Assembly: GCA_043228905.1 (NCBI GenBank)
Contig: JBHGNT010000013.1
Span: forward strand, 16,802,001-16,866,000
Length of the DNA: 64,000 bases
Direction: 5' to 3'
Origin: Azolla caroliniana
Taxonomy: Eukaryota > Polypodiophyta
A model generated the notes under the pieces. It saw only the letters and a program-made list of their open reading frames with translations. It was not told the DNA's origin and ran no database searches. Numbering within the stretch: the stretch's first letter is position 1; each line of letters starts with the position of its first letter. The position numbers and the translations under genes are program-made. Positions 10,905-25,040 of this stretch are shown piece after piece.

Positions 10905-13900
10905 TTAACAGTTTGATCCTACTTTGCAAAGCGAATCTAATGCTTCTGTGGCTGCATTCCTTTCAGCTTGTCGTTTATTTGTAGCTGGTTTCCCAATGAA
11001 ATACTGACCCTGACACTTCACTCGAGCTTGGAACATGTTATTTTTAGGACCTTTCACTGTATATTTCGGTACCTCTTGCCCAGTCTGCTGAAACCAATTG
11101 TGAAGGACACTAACAGAATTATTGTTATTGCTGCTGTCACGTAGCTTCACTGTAACAGAAATATCTGGAAGTTTTGGAGAGCTGACAGAAACTGAGTTGA
11201 CAGAGACAAAGGAACCCAAGTTTTGATCTCCATTCATTAATGTAGTTATCGCTCCAAGGAGATATTTCCCATCCTCATAAATATCTAGTTTTGGATTCTC
11301 TAACTGCACAATACAAAAAAACACCACATTACTCTCTCTCCCTCAAGTTGAGCAAACATCCCTCACTATAAGCAATGAAAAAGCGAAAAGGAACATAAGT
11401 AGATAAGATGGAAATGATGAACACTACTTTAGAAGAAGCAGCCAAAAGGAAAGTGCATGTACTACATGCCTGGGCGGTTGGTTGGGTTAAAAATGGAACC
11501 CACAAGGATATACCTAGAATCTCGGAAGAAAGATAAGGGCACCTGATGTTCCATTTGCTTTAGCATGGAGGATGGCAAGAGATGAGTCTAGAGCTGCAGT
11601 CTTGATAATCCACTTCATGGATACAAAAAAGAAAGTTTTCCTATCCAAGATAAAGACACTCAAGGATGACTATATATTTAGATGATGATCGCACTCCAAC
11701 TCAAGAAGCACATCACACAAGAAACATACCAAGTGTGTTCAGCGCAAGAAAAGAAGGAAAAAGGGTTGTATATAGAGATGGTAGGGTCATTATTACAGAA
11801 AAGAGAACCACATGACGACCTATGGCCTATGAGACCTTACAAATGACTATGTCAGGTATTTTCAAAGATACCTTCGAGAAAATAGATATTGCTTTATAAG
11901 TAGATATAGATGAGATACCAAGAAGCACTGGAGGCACAGAAGAGTGGCTGTGTTGTACAAAAAGCAGCTCCATGATAGAGTGCATGTTGTGCATAAGGAT
12001 GTTAATGTGAATCATACAATGGGATCTCAAGAACTACACATTGCAATTTGCTACTTTCCACCTGCCTACTCGAGGTTTATACCTCTTGGAGTATCATTAT
12101 CTTAATATTTGCTACTATGGGGGATATAGTACTATTAGGAAACTTCAATGCACAAACAAAAGGATGAACACCGTTGATGCTATGTATGAGTAATGGCATA
12201 AGATGTTGGTCAAGTTTAAGATATGTGTGAGGTAATAGAATATGACAAACCCTTTTTAGCCTTGGGAACTGCACATGGATTCGGGATATATAATGGTTGG
12301 TTACGTTGGCCTAGATAAGATATTTTGACATGTTGGAACCCAAAAGGAGGTGCAAGCATAGTCGATTACCTGATGGCATCTCCATCTGTTATACCCAAAA
12401 TAACAGTGTTCACTATCTCTAGTGGATCTATTAGCTTGGCAGCAGATCATATGTATCAACGCTTTGAGGTTAAGGATGGATGCATAAGGGCAAGTCAGCT
12501 GGCTAAATACCAATTTATTTGAGAGAGTTTGCGTATAGTTGTGGATTATTTAGTAATGGCATGTTAGAATTGGACATGTCCGAACACCTAGAAGTAGTTA
12601 CACAAGGATTGTCAAAGGCATTGCACAAAGCATTGGTGCACCATAATATAATCCAGGCTGAGGTAGAAGCAGGCCCAATAATCATCAACCAACATGGAAC
12701 AGCTTTGGGTACATCATCAGGCCCTCTTATATGGACATACGTCTATCTCATGCATTGCATAATGTGATGGGCCAGCTGTGAACTTTTTTATATCAATTAG
12801 AGATAGAGGTAGGCACATATGCATGAATACCTCCAAAAGAGAGAATTTGCCAATTGTGTCATCAGGGAAAAGAATCTTAAGATCCATGTGTTTTTCCACA
12901 AATACTTTTTCTTATGAAATAAGATGAAGATTCAATTGCATCTTCAAGCAACACTTTGGCCCACTATGCAGGGTACTCAGGATCAACATTACCTGGGTTG
13001 TCTAAGGACAGCAAAACAGCCACACAAGCTCATCAACGAAGCACAATCACATATTTTTTTAGCCCCATCATTGCTACAACTAAATCAAGGGCTGCACAAA
13101 TGAGCTCCCAACCAAAACATTGCTAAGGGGTTACAATGGATCAAGCAATAGCAATTTTTCATGCATGTAGGCCCCAAGCTACTGGACAACAATCTCAACA
13201 CCCTTGCCATCAATCAATAAAGGCCATTATCTCCCACCATCGCAGGTCCTTCCTCGCCTCAGAGACCTCTCCATTTTGGATTGACCTATGCTAGAGATCT
13301 TTTGAAAACAAAATTATAATATATGACTTAAGAATCTTACAAGTATAATGCCGAGATCCTTTAGTCACATCTTCAGACGGGACAAAATTTTAAGATGTGA
13401 TCTCTTGTTTGGTCTTATAAGACATTCTACTGTCATGAAGTGCGTGTCACACATGGAGGAACAAAAAGATGGTTCAAAAGGATTGTTTTTACCAAGATAG
13501 GTGTAGAACCCACAAACTTTGAGACAGATTAAATCATTTTCACCAATAGTTCAAAACAATGTTTGAATAATTTTTATTTATTTATATATATCAAATTATG
13601 ATTTATTATATTAAACCTCCTATCAAGAATTTTTGTGCCACATTGCTCTTTTATTCTTCCCAATGCAAAATTATTGTTTTGTTTTTCTCTCTTCCCTTCT
13701 TTCTTCTTCTTGTTTCTTTTTTTCATGCATAAACCAGCCAGAAATGGAGAGATTTGGGGGTTTGGGAGCATGCCTAGCAGGTATAACTATACAAATATTA
13801 CAATATGCTGATAATATTGTGCTGATTTCTGACTCTCCAGAGGGACTACAAAGACATCTACAAATATTTTGTACGGACAAAGGTTTGTCAATACACATGG

Positions 13901-16900
13901 ATAAAACTAAAGTGATGGTGTTTAACACCACTCAAGCATGGGTAACAAGGTCAGAACCGGAATTCTTCATGGGAGAGGAAAAGGTGGAATACACATGCTC
14001 CTACACATACCTAGGAGTAACATTTATAGGACCTAGGTTCTCCTTACGGGAGGCTGCTTGTGGCCAACTCTTCTCTATGGAGTATAAATGTGGGGATCAA
14101 GTCTTAACAAGAGAAACCATCGGAAAGATTTAGGGCAACATTTAGTGTCAATGATTGCCCGCATGATAAGGAGCAAAGCACCGGTTCCCCATGATATAAT
14201 CCAGGCAGAGATGGGAGCAGCACCAAGACATTGTTCCGATCAGTGACATGTATCAAACATCTTTGGGAGCTCCCTAAACGAAGGTACCCAAGGTTGGCAC
14301 TTATGTCATCAAGACAACTGGCTGAAAATGGAGACATTCATTGTTGGTATGCTGAAATGCAGCAATGGTTTGAGTCAAATGGCATGAGTATAAGTGCACT
14401 ACCTCTGTTCCAATATAGCTGGGACTCTCCCCATCTAAATATGACCAAAGTGGAAAAGAATGGAGTGATCCCAACTGATATTATTAACTTGGAAAACAAG
14501 ATAGCATGAATCAGCCCCAAAATATCACTTGGTACGAAGATGGCCCACTACAAGACACACTTCTTACACACATCAGAGGATGGATTCATCATCAAGCCAC
14601 CTTATATTGCGCAGTTTGATAGGGTACAATGGTGCCTAGGACTTGTCTTGCTAGAACTCAAGAGACACAAGGAAAAGTTGTTGAAGGATAATAATACAAC
14701 CACACCAGCTCATCCACAAAGAACAATCACAACTTTCTTTAGCCCCATCACCCCTACTAATGCTACAAGTCAATCAAGGGATACACAAATGTTCAAGCTT
14801 GCAAAAGATAAAAAATGGAAAATTTGTAGCAGTGTATCTATATCAAAGATGGTGAGGAGAAAGAAGAGGCAATATTATGAAATGCAAGAAAAGAGGAAAA
14901 AGGAAATTATTAAAGTCCAGCAAAAGTTAGCATGGAGACAACTCAACGGCAAAAAAGGAAGATATAATTGGCAGATTCGTTGATAAAGAGATGGAACAAT
15001 ATTTACATAAGTTGTATATGCATTATGAGATAATGCCTATGACATTGAGTATGGAAACACCATTCAATGCATGTGTGTTCATTGAAGACTTTAATAGAGT
15101 GGCAAAAAATATGTCAAATGGCAAGGCAATGGATGCAACTTTAATGGCAAGTGAGCGCTTGAAATGGACAAGATAGCAAACTCGCCATGGATGGCAATTA
15201 TCATGGATCACGCTATCAAGTAAGGTTCAAACAAAATATAAGTACATACCTTTCTAGATAGGAGACCATCAAGCTCCTTTCGCATCATAAGAATGGTTTC
15301 AGAAAGATCTTTAGACATGTGAAATTCAAGCCCTCCATCTTGCATCACTAGATGACCACGCTGAGAATGAATAAGAAACGGGTTCAGTTAATGGAATGGC
15401 ATATTGTAAGAATGCTTAGAATATATGTTTCCCACATGCACAAAACAAGATAAATAACTTTGTGAAGATGTTAAGATTTGTACAGACCTTATGTACAAGA
15501 CTGAGCTTTCCACCAAACAGAAGCAGCATTGTATCTGAAATGGCTGTTGAATCCCTAATTATTACAGTCCCAGTCTTTACTTTCTCATTGAATACAAGCC
15601 AAGGACGAGGAATAGTTTTCATCTTGGAGAGCACAGAATTCTGCAGGAAATAGAAGTATCACATTAACCTCTTTATGTGTAGCTGAAGATCATCAAATTG
15701 AAAATTAAATAACATGGGCAGTTCTTACTTGATTCAGTAGCACCTCACCATCTTCAACTGTTTTGAAATGCATTGTTTTACTCTTTGCCTGGAGAGTCAG
15801 ATGAGAACAAATTAAGGAATTGATAATGTGAAGTTAAAAACTCATGTTTAAAATATCAACATGCTTTGAGAGAAACTCATGACAAGTAAAAAGCTTACCA
15901 ATACGGCTGCAACCCTAGGATACAGACCGGAGCAGATAACTCCACCTAAAAGCTCAAAACGGTTATAATCATTGTTCTCATTTGCTGTCCCATTCAAAAA
16001 ACCAGACTCCCTAATGAGATCCTTGAACTGTCTACGAAGGGAATGAATTGCCTCTAAAGTTTGGGGAGAAAGAAAATTGTTCCAGCAATAGTCTACTGCA
16101 GTGCCCTCCTTCTTTGCATCCAGCCAGCCATCATAAGCGTGAACATATGCCATATGATCACTACAATCATGTACCCCAAACTCAAACCGTTTTTGGTCTG
16201 CCATCTATAACACAAAAAGTACTTAGAACAAATCACAGGAAGGAAAGAAATAATAGTGAAGTCTTTTAGTACTCAAATACTGAATCTTCATATCTATAAT
16301 AATACAATTCTCCTTCTCAGGTCAACTAACATATTTTGAAAATCAGTATTCCTAGACATTATAATAGGAACAATATCCCATGCACTTGAATGATAAAAAA
16401 ACAGCAGATATTAATTCCATCTGGCATAAAAAGCATTGCAACTTGATCTGACAGACCAAGATATTAAAGATTATGGAAATTAGTTGAAACTTTACAGCAA
16501 CAAAAGGGATCATTTTAGCATAATAGACATTGTGAATTCAGGATGCACAGCCGTATCACAGATATTTTTTCTTCTTCTTTGCTGAAAGTAGGTGACCTAT
16601 GCTTTAGTCTCTACGAGTTAGACGAGTTTCAATGAATATCAAAATGTACAGAATTCTAATGATTCATAAACAATTCGACTCAATTTACCCTTGGAAAAGA
16701 AATAGCCTGTTACAATATGATACGTACTTACAAATTATAAATCCTCAAACCTTTTATATAAGGAAAATTTTACTCCAAAGGGAAGTTTGTTCTTTATGTA
16801 AAACTTTAAGACTACTCAATAAATTAGAATTGGATTTGGTTTCGACTCATACTTAGCATTAGTATTATTTGTAATAGTGCACCGATTGGCTACATTTCTA

Positions 16901-19900
16901 GCCGAAATGAAAACCAGGTATGTCTTGGTTTAAAAACATGGAATCCCTTAAAAAGGGCCAGATGAAATGGTTGTGTATCAAATATATAACAAGATTTTTC
17001 AATTATATACAAAACAGTAAGATCCTCTCAAGGACATGATATATCTCCTGTCAGAGGACAAACATGGCTAGCACCACACAAGCCATCAGTACCAATCTGA
17101 GTCCAAAGCTTTCAAAGTGCAATGGCCTTCAGTACTGGCACCTTATCCATGATCATAAGTGAGCTTAACATTCAAGGGGTCAGTCCCAAGTTGAGATGCA
17201 ACATAGAAAGCTATAACCGGTTGCCTATGTATTCTTGCAATCCTATCAATTCTGATTGAGCACCTTCTATGCCACATCTATCCCAGCCCACCTTTGTAAA
17301 AGAAAACTCTATAGGGAGATAAAATGATTGATCCCTTCAAGTCAGGCCCTACAAGTGATACATCTAATCTCCTAAGGTTGGACCCTTATATGAAAAGCCT
17401 ATCCAAAATTCCATCCTCAGATCCTAGAAATATGTGAATATGCTCCACTTCAAATCCTCCAAGACCGTATGTTCTCTGTCAGCCTATTCATTGCCATCTC
17501 ATGCAAGATTCTGGCACTAGAATTGTGACATGCTTTCCCATCATGTAACAAAACTCTTGGCTCTATCCAATTGCCAAAACAACATTATTTGAGGTCTCTT
17601 TCAAAATAGAAATTCCTGCAGTTTGATTAGATGGTATCCACACATCTCTGCCTAAAGGAGAACTGAAAACCTGACCAACCTTTGCAAGAGCAGACAATCC
17701 TTATTTTTGGTCTATTTTCATGATTGTTTCTAGACCTGCCACAGCTATATGTAATATAAACTACATGTGATCATCCATAAAAGAAAACCTCCAGAGTGCA
17801 TAATGCCGAAAAGTAATAAAAAGGAACAAAGGCAAAGACAAAAAGTGTAAAATGGTCTGAACCGATTCAATCAAAGCAGTACACTGTCAGAATTTTGATG
17901 TAGGACATGTTTAAGAAAGAGACTTGTTCACCATTGAGAATTTTCAACAAATGTGGAGTATAAGTCTCTATGAGAATGAATCGTTTTGCAGTATCTGAGC
18001 ACCGCCAGATCATGTTTCCTTATGCGCGATGAAAATTAGATTCTTCCTTTGTGTTGTGTTAATTTATAAACAATTTCTGAAGGCCTAATTTTCAGAAACA
18101 AGGTTACATGCGAAAAGAACCAAACCAGTTATGAATGTATTCAAGGCCTCGCTTGATACATGAGGGTATATGCAAAAAGAAGAAAACTAGTATGTGAATA
18201 TCAATAGGATCATTCCAATAGCAAAGTAGACAGTTGAGAATCTTACATCCCTCTTATCGATGGGAGAGACAAACGGATCTTTGAGACTTAGACCTGCAGC
18301 AATGGTCAAAACTGGTTCTAGACAACCCAGAATGGACCCCATTACAAGCATTTTGCCAATGGTTGGTTCCATCGGAAGCATTGAGAGATGACGTCCTTCA
18401 AAAAATGGAAATATAAAACCTCAGAACAAATGCACAGAAGTTCAAAGAATAAAGAGACAAAGTAATAACTTAAGATACCCAAATGTGAGAGCTCCTCATT
18501 GTCATCCAATGCGCCAATAGTTTTAAGCAAATGAATAGAATTTCTTACCTGTAGAAGCATTAACACAAAATATTTGGACAATCCTAGGCAAAATATTTCT
18601 AGTTGAAAGAGGCAAAAAAGATACACACCGATAAAGGTTCAGGCGGTTGCATGGCCTTGGAGAGGAATTCTTCAATGCTCCCTAGATTCAAGCTTTTTAT
18701 TTGCAAGCAGAGAGAATGAAGAGGAACTCTATGCAACTCTGGTAATTGATATTCAGCAAATGCATCAAACACAGCTTTGGGATAAATATGATAGGCCTCT
18801 CCGGGATGAACTCGACCAGCTCTACCCCGCCTCTACAAACAGCAGCAACAGATAAAATTGAAACCAAGCGCAGATTTTATCTACACATTAAAGGATTGTG
18901 TAAAATCTTCACGATGTCAGTCTATCATCGTTGACATGAAGAGTAGCAGATTGCGACTTGTTTACAAATTCATGCATCAATTTAAAAAGACTCTTGACAC
19001 TATTTCCACAATGCACATATAAAAAAGTTGATGAGGTTTCATGCTGATTTATAATACATCATTCTAGGTTCTGAGTTCAGGAGCTTTAAACCCTAACTTA
19101 CCAATTCTCAACCATCCTATCTCGAGGAGATATTCAAAGACAAGGATATTGACTACTCAAGAAATGAGCCACATCATGCCATTTAATGGCCAAAGTCTCC
19201 TATGTACACTGAGCCTGACCTATTATCAACCTATGCCTGGGATAGAAATTATTTGCATTCCATGTGGAGAATTTCAAATAAAAAGCAAGATACCGCTACT
19301 TCCCTCAAGAAATGAATCAGTGCCTGCCACTTGGTGGTGGTTGGGCCTTCGATGTTGAGCAAGCATGTGAGTGCATCCACTTTTCAATATACACCACAAG
19401 GTGATTCTGGAAAATTTACAGAAAATAATCTCTATTATACTACAGGCCACATATCACTTCTTCTGTTCCACATGCTGCATATTGAACCAAACCTCGTGGT
19501 CTCCCAACAATTGACATAGTCCTCTCAAATATGGTCTGATTTCCAAGTACTGTTATTGTAATGGAGATGCTAAAGTTGTCTATAAATTGTTCATATATGG
19601 GTCTTTATTTACTGGTCCATGCAATCAATTGACTCATGCAAGCTCCCATAATAGTAGTTGTCTCTCTTCGAACATGATAAATGTAATCCAGCATCCATGT
19701 ATTAAAATTATGAATGATAATTATATTCCTAAAAGTTAAATGCTGCTTCAAATTGCCAGCAATTGTTCTGCCACAGATATTAACTTGTAAGAGCATCAAA
19801 TTTTCAGAAGTAGCCACAATCTCGATTAAAAAGCAAAACCCTCTCACTAAAGAGGGTAAATGAGTCATTAGTGGCATCATCTGCTGTTCTTAATAATTTG

Positions 19901-22900
19901 TATCTTGTGAAGAACATAATATTAAACATAAAAGCAATTTCATATAGCAATCTCTACTATCTAGATCCCCAAAACCATGTTGTATATGTCCTAGGAAGGA
20001 CTAAGAAATGGAAGCCAAATAATGGAATGTAGAAATATCTAATTCAGACAACTTTTGACAAGGACAAGCAGAACTCACTTGACGAGCTGAAGCCTTAGAT
20101 ATCCAGGTAGGTAAAAGACAAGGTGTGTTGTTCAAGGCATCATATGAGGTTTCTTTTGCTTTTCCACAATCGACCACAAAAACGACATCATTGATCGTGA
20201 TACTTGTTTCTGCCATATTTGTTGCTAACACTATCTTACGGACATTCGGAGGAGGATGGTCAAATATCAATCTCTGCAACATAATTAAAAAGGCAAAATC
20301 AATCATCCTTAATCAATGAGATCATTCCAAAGAATAAGTGTGGCTAAAATACTTTGCATCCCTGTAGTTTTCATTAGTTCCCCCCTTGCCTCCATGTATA
20401 AGACAATGTAATAGACAGTCAACGATAAGGAGACATACCTGTTCTGCACTAGCCATACCCCCATGGCATGTTAAGACCAAAACCCTTCTTTTATCACCCA
20501 AAAAAGAATGTGACATAAGCTTCTCCTTGAGCGCGTTGATATCTTCCCACCCTGTCATGAACACAAGCACTGCACCAGGTCTCTCTTTGGTGCAGATATG
20601 GTAGAGCAGAGCTTCAACGAGGTTGAAACCTAAACTTTCAGGATCCCAGCGTGATAAAGAAAACCGTGTTTCATAACTGCAGCGGACAAAGCTTGCATCA
20701 ACAAGTGCATCCTGCGCAGTTTAATGTTGACTTCATTAAAGCATAAAAAAGAAAATGTGGAAAACCTAAAAAAGACGAGGAAAATAAGAGAACCAAATCC
20801 AAACAATAGAGGGTGTGTAATAAGGGCTTCTCAGTACTTACTTCAACTAAGCTATTTAGAGAGGTTTTCCGCTTTCGATTGTTTATCTGCTTATGCATTT
20901 TCCAGGATTTTCCATGCCCGTAGTCATCAATTTGATTGAACTCAGTCAATCTATGACCAGTCAGTTCCAGAATATCCTCTAAGAAATGAGATCTAACTGG
21001 ATAAGTGAAACCCTGAAATCACATTAAACAAGTAAGAAAATGTGTTTGTTGACAAATAATATTGACTTGACTTAAGAAAATCATCAAATCTGATATGGTT
21101 TAAAGAATCATTTGTAACACAACATTAAAGACTAAGGTGTCATTGCCATTTTCATTATGAATGGAAAAAAAGACCTTATTAATGTTTCCATAATCAAGTT
21201 TGTGATAATGAATGCAAAAAGCTATTATAAACAGACTGATGTGATGTGGGTGGTTAATATGCAACACAGATATGGAGCTTAATTGTATACTTTATCAATT
21301 AGTTGGGGTTAAATGTGAGCACTCTACTTCAAACATGTCATTTTGTTCTCTAGGTTTTTTTATAGATAGAAATATAATCAAGCGTCAGATCCTGCCCCTA
21401 CTGCAATTTGGCTCATTAAGGTACACAAAACACATGTGGTGTTCAGCCTAATGACAGGCACTATGTGCACAAACAGTAAAATCGAGCTCATAAACATTGA
21501 AACTTCACTTAATTTCCATTCAAACAAGGTCATGATGGTCCCAACCCATGCATAATACAAGTCCTTGACGCTATTTTTATGACATATACTTTACAATTCT
21601 TGTTATGTACATTTTCATGGTTGGAAAGGTTGAAAAAGTGCATACCGGTATATGACAAGTAGGCGCAGAATCAAAGTACTTAGAAAATAACTCAGCATTT
21701 AGTGTTGCACTCATCAATATCAACCTGAGATCTGGACGTCGTGGTAGAATATCTTTAAGGACAATCAGTAAAAAATCTGCAGAAGACATTGGAGTTAATA
21801 AAGTGGATTTTTGACAAAAACATTCACAATTTTTTTGAGAATTTAATCTTTCCACTAACCTTCATTCATGCCTCTTTCATGAATCTCATCCACTATGACA
21901 TGGGTAACTCCAGTTAGCATAGGATCCACCAGCAATCTTCTCAGTAGAATCCCTGTGGTACAAAAAAGTAGCCGTGTATCCCTGCCCCTAGTACCCTCTA
22001 ATCTGACTTTGTAGCCAACCTGAGTTAAACCACAATGAGCCATGCACAAATCTATGCAAAATCATCACAACGATATATCCATAACTCCATCTTACCGATT
22101 CACCTAATGGCTCTCCTCTCTCCGAAGCTACTCTTTCTGAAACTGCCATAGCAGAGATCCTCCGTGGTTGTGTACAAATGATACTACAGGATCCTCCTCT
22201 ACCAGCTTCAATTTCTGACTCCAAGATATACTGTGGAAGTTGTGTAGTCTTTCCACAGCCTGTCTCTCCTGAGACAACAAGCACCTAGACGTGACTAGCT
22301 GGTCAGTGCCTAGTAAATGAACTTGATGGAGAAAATATTTTAGTTCAAAGCATACCTGATTATTAGATATTGCTAAGAGTAAAGACTCCCGTTGTTTATA
22401 TGCTGGAAGGTTAGCTCTTAATGCCATCATCTTCTGACCATCTGGAGAATCCTGTAAACAGCAGAGTGTTTCAAGCCATTATTACTTATGAGTTAGCTAA
22501 TTTCTAGATTAGAAATGCATTAGATTTACCCGCCAAGCCTGCTGCTTCTCTTGAAGACTTTTGCTCCTTATCTGCAGGATATGTGGGGGCACAGGTAATC
22601 TCTCCAGAGAAAGATTAGCAGCCACTCCTATGGTTTCATTTAAGTGGGCTTTTTTTATCTCATTTCCATTTATCGAATTTGCATCCAAATGCTGCCCTAG
22701 AAGCCTGTCTACATCCCTGTGGATTGCAGGTGCTATCAAGACCTGGAAAGTACATTCACAGACTTGATACGCTTAATACTGACATTGAACCAAAGTTTCA
22801 ACCCTAAATACTAAATGGAAGAGATTAACCTTTCTCACTGGACGTTTTTGGTCCAACTCTGCCCTGTAGTTAGCCAAAGGTACTTTACTGAATGCCACAA

Positions 22901-25040
22901 CTTTTCCATACATTTGGCTGCAATGTCAAAGCTCCGAAATTAATTTCTGGTGTTATTTGATCATTTTGGAAATCTGCATAGAAATTATCTGTTATCCAAT
23001 ACCTGTGCAACCCAAATTGTTTGGCTAATTCAGACAGCCTTTTATAGTCCCTTCTATCTTTCTTTTCCATGGATAATATCTCTTCTTTGTTGGGATTCCT
23101 AAGAAATGCAATTAACCGTGTTCTCCACTCATCAACATTAGATACTGTCGATACCTGTACCAATAGCAAAAATTGACACTGTAACCAACTTTAAGAATTG
23201 TTCTTTACTTATGAGTTCCTATTTTACAATAAAATCTCCTTTGAGGTATAGGAAGTAGTGCTTGCTATTTTGGATATAAGAACGGAGTCTAGACACTCCT
23301 GCTCATACAGTATTACCTGTTGGTTGCTACACAGTTCACAAACTGTCTAGCATTGACCACTAATAATTTTCTTTGTGACAGAACCTGTCGCATATTTGCA
23401 CCTCCAGCTCTATAGCATAGAGCCTCCTTGCAACTAAAACTAAGAATATATAACTTGTTATTCAACATGTTTGTCACTTGATACCTTGGAAACTTGGAAA
23501 CCCCATTTCCTGTGGTGGCAACTATAATTCATGTAGTCAACAAATTTAGGATTTCCCTGTTGCCTGCTTGCTGATTTTCAGAATTCTGTTTTTTACTGAT
23601 AGCAGAGTTTATAAGATTAAGATATTTCAACAATAAACTTTACAGCTATTTGATAACTCTTCAGGTTTTCATTCTTGACCATCCAGCAGTATATTAATCA
23701 GAAGCCTATGTAGGTGGCTGACTGAGTATTTGTATATTACGATCATAATAGGCAGACAGTGTCACTAGTATACCACATTAAATTGAGATGAGATTGTACA
23801 ATTATGTCCACATAGCTTTAATCTTCTAAGAATCCTCATGATTTAATCATATTTCTCCATTAATATAAAGCAAAACTTACAAGGGCACTAGATGTTGGGA
23901 CCAATCAATGTCTTGTTTCACAGTCTCTCAAACTCTCTGTCTCTATCAATCAATGAATATGATTCATATTTAATATTGTATATATAATGGTCTTGAAGTT
24001 TGTGGCGGCAAGGTTATGTTTGTTGAGAGCATTGTTGCTAGCACAAAATGAAAACACTGACATTTTTTGTCAAAAAACTATAAAAATATTAGGAGATTAT
24101 AGTTTTGTAAGTTTAGCTTCACAGCCATCAGGTTTATACATTTGAATCTTCGAAAATTGCATGCACGATCTTATATAATGTACAAAGGCGGTGCCTTCAC
24201 ATTGTCCTTATTTATGGTTTGCAAATAATAGGCATGTTGTAATCTTTTCTATAGGAGTTTTGGACTGGAGAACAAACAGTATGTCTGTTCAATAAAATTT
24301 ATATTTTACGATGATGATGAAAACATGTAAACAACATTATTGATCATCTAATGTGCCATACTACATTGCATTGTACCGCCACTCTTAGCGTCTACTTTTA
24401 CTTCTATATACTTCTATATTGTGATTAAGATATAAGGGGGAATCTCTATATAATGAAAACCGCATTTAACATAAATGCTTGAATTCTACGTATGCACAAC
24501 ACAACGTTCGGTGAGTGAAAGAATGCGGCTTACTTTGTTCTTCCCACCCTCCTCTTCCGAGCTCTCGTCGTCTTCTTCCTCCTGTGCATAAGATACGGAA
24601 TGACGGAACCTAGCCCCATAGCGCAAAAGAAGGCTTCTGTCCCTATAACTGAGGTCTGCTTCTTTGGATGAACTAGGATAGGCCAACGCCCGAGCAGAGC
24701 AGTGTGCCACGTATCGGCCAACCAAAGGAGGTAAATACGACACCTTCAACGGAGCAGCAATCTGTAGCCTAGGCGTCCTGGGGGAGCGAAAGCTGTCGAA
24801 GAGCCGGAGCCGGCCGTAGCTTAATTGGGATAGAGAGCCGCGCCCACAGTGGAGCGCTCTGCAAAGAAAAGAAGCAGAAGGATCGCATCAACAGACCTCT
24901 CTCTATCTCACTCACTCACATGCATATATATATATATATATATATGATCGGTCACAGACAGAGCAGAGCAAGGCTATGGCCAACTGCGATACTCACTCGG
25001 CGAGAGCTCTGCCGCAGGTGTCGGGCGTGAGGAGCACCAT
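10905..25040 (-). CDS. DExH-box ATP-dependent RNA helicase (DHX36/DExH3-DExH5 type), 20 exons
   Basis: Superfamily 2 DEAH/RHA helicase, 1162 aa. Exons on the minus strand: 25040-24997, 24858-24534, 23154-23003, 22917-22830, 22742-22530, 22451-22356, 22284-22096, 22019-21860, 21776-21646, 21012-20842, 20711-20439, 20273-20079, 18832-18629, 18548-18479, 18395-18247, 16204-15899, 15788-15729, 15640-15488, 15360-15250, 11303-10905; all junctions stay in phase. Motif [10 protein letters not shown] is at about 312-320, motif II DEIH at 413-416, SAT at 445-447, [12 protein letters not shown] (motif V) in exon 12, and QRRGRAGR (motif VI) spans exons 12/13 at 679-686. The HA2/OB-fold regions follow, and a dsRNA-binding-like domain ends the protein (about 1103-1157, [14 protein letters not shown]). 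The first ~95 residues are rich in Arg, Ser and Leu with few acids, then an acidic stretch ([13 protein letters not shown]), so an organelle presequence is possible. Relatives of this clade unwind G-quadruplexes or RNA duplexes; the substrate here is unknown. Confidence 0.95.
12600..14800 (+). repeat. Two diverged copies of a LINE tail segment
   Basis: Copy A (about 12600-13140) and copy B (about 14140-14800) share ordered landmarks. First comes a [13 protein letters not shown]-like peptide (A) against [12 protein letters not shown] (B). About 0.4-0.5 kb later both have an ACAAGCTCATCAACGAAG / CCAGCTCATCCACAAAG block leading to TTTAGCCCCATCA. The copies flank the RT block, so two partial insertions or a duplication with shuffling is likely. 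Confidence 0.65.
13633..14133 (+). pseudogene. LINE reverse-transcriptase fragment
   Basis: Open for 166 codons, from a T/C-rich leader into RT motifs. The palm motif reads YADN instead of YADD, which would disable polymerase activity. Downstream [12 protein letters not shown] and [10 protein letters not shown] blocks match the thumb-proximal region of plant LINE RTs. It stops within the domain at 14133, and the connection and zinc-finger parts follow only as broken pieces. Confidence 0.8.
16205..18246. other. 2.0 kb intron of the helicase gene
   Basis: Intron between exons 15 and 16. No gene or named element is supported inside it. A stretch at 17060-17330 translates on the + strand to [20 protein letters not shown], which faintly resembles an N-terminal retroelement gag, but it is too short and broken to call. 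Confidence 0.6.

Larger units (their letters stand above)
11930..15240 (+). mobile_element. LINE retrotransposon fragments, scrambled, antisense within the helicase intron
   Basis: Pieces of a non-LTR element on the + strand. Endonuclease: [17 protein letters not shown] and [16 protein letters not shown] near 11945-12080, a GNFNAQTK block near 12130-12165, and [14 protein letters not shown] near 12350-12390. Reverse transcriptase: [17 protein letters not shown] at about 13792-13845, followed by [15 protein letters not shown] and YTYLGVTF to about 14030. The catalytic YADD is YADN here. A linker/RT N-terminal block ([15 protein letters not shown], near 15095-15135) lies 3' of the catalytic block, the reverse of the normal order. 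A tail section occurs twice (about 12600-13140 and 14140-14800). Stops and frame changes are frequent, so nothing is functional. Confidence 0.8.
11304..15249. other. Last intron of the helicase gene, 3.9 kb, filled with LINE debris
   Basis: Bounded by a donor after LLSRK (exon 19) and the acceptor before [11 protein letters not shown] (exon 20). It is the largest intron of the gene and is largely explained by LINE-derived sequence on the opposite (+) strand, described separately. Confidence 0.85.

Noticed and set aside
17060-17330. Faint copia gag-like peptide in a helicase intron
   Set aside because: Only about 20 residues resemble gag, followed by stops; no other retroelement domain nearby.
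18396-18478. Possible U12-type intron in the helicase (donor GTATCTTAAG)
   Set aside because: The donor is one change away from GTATCCTT, but there is no TCCTTAAC-like branch site before the acceptor, so it is more likely a U2-type intron.
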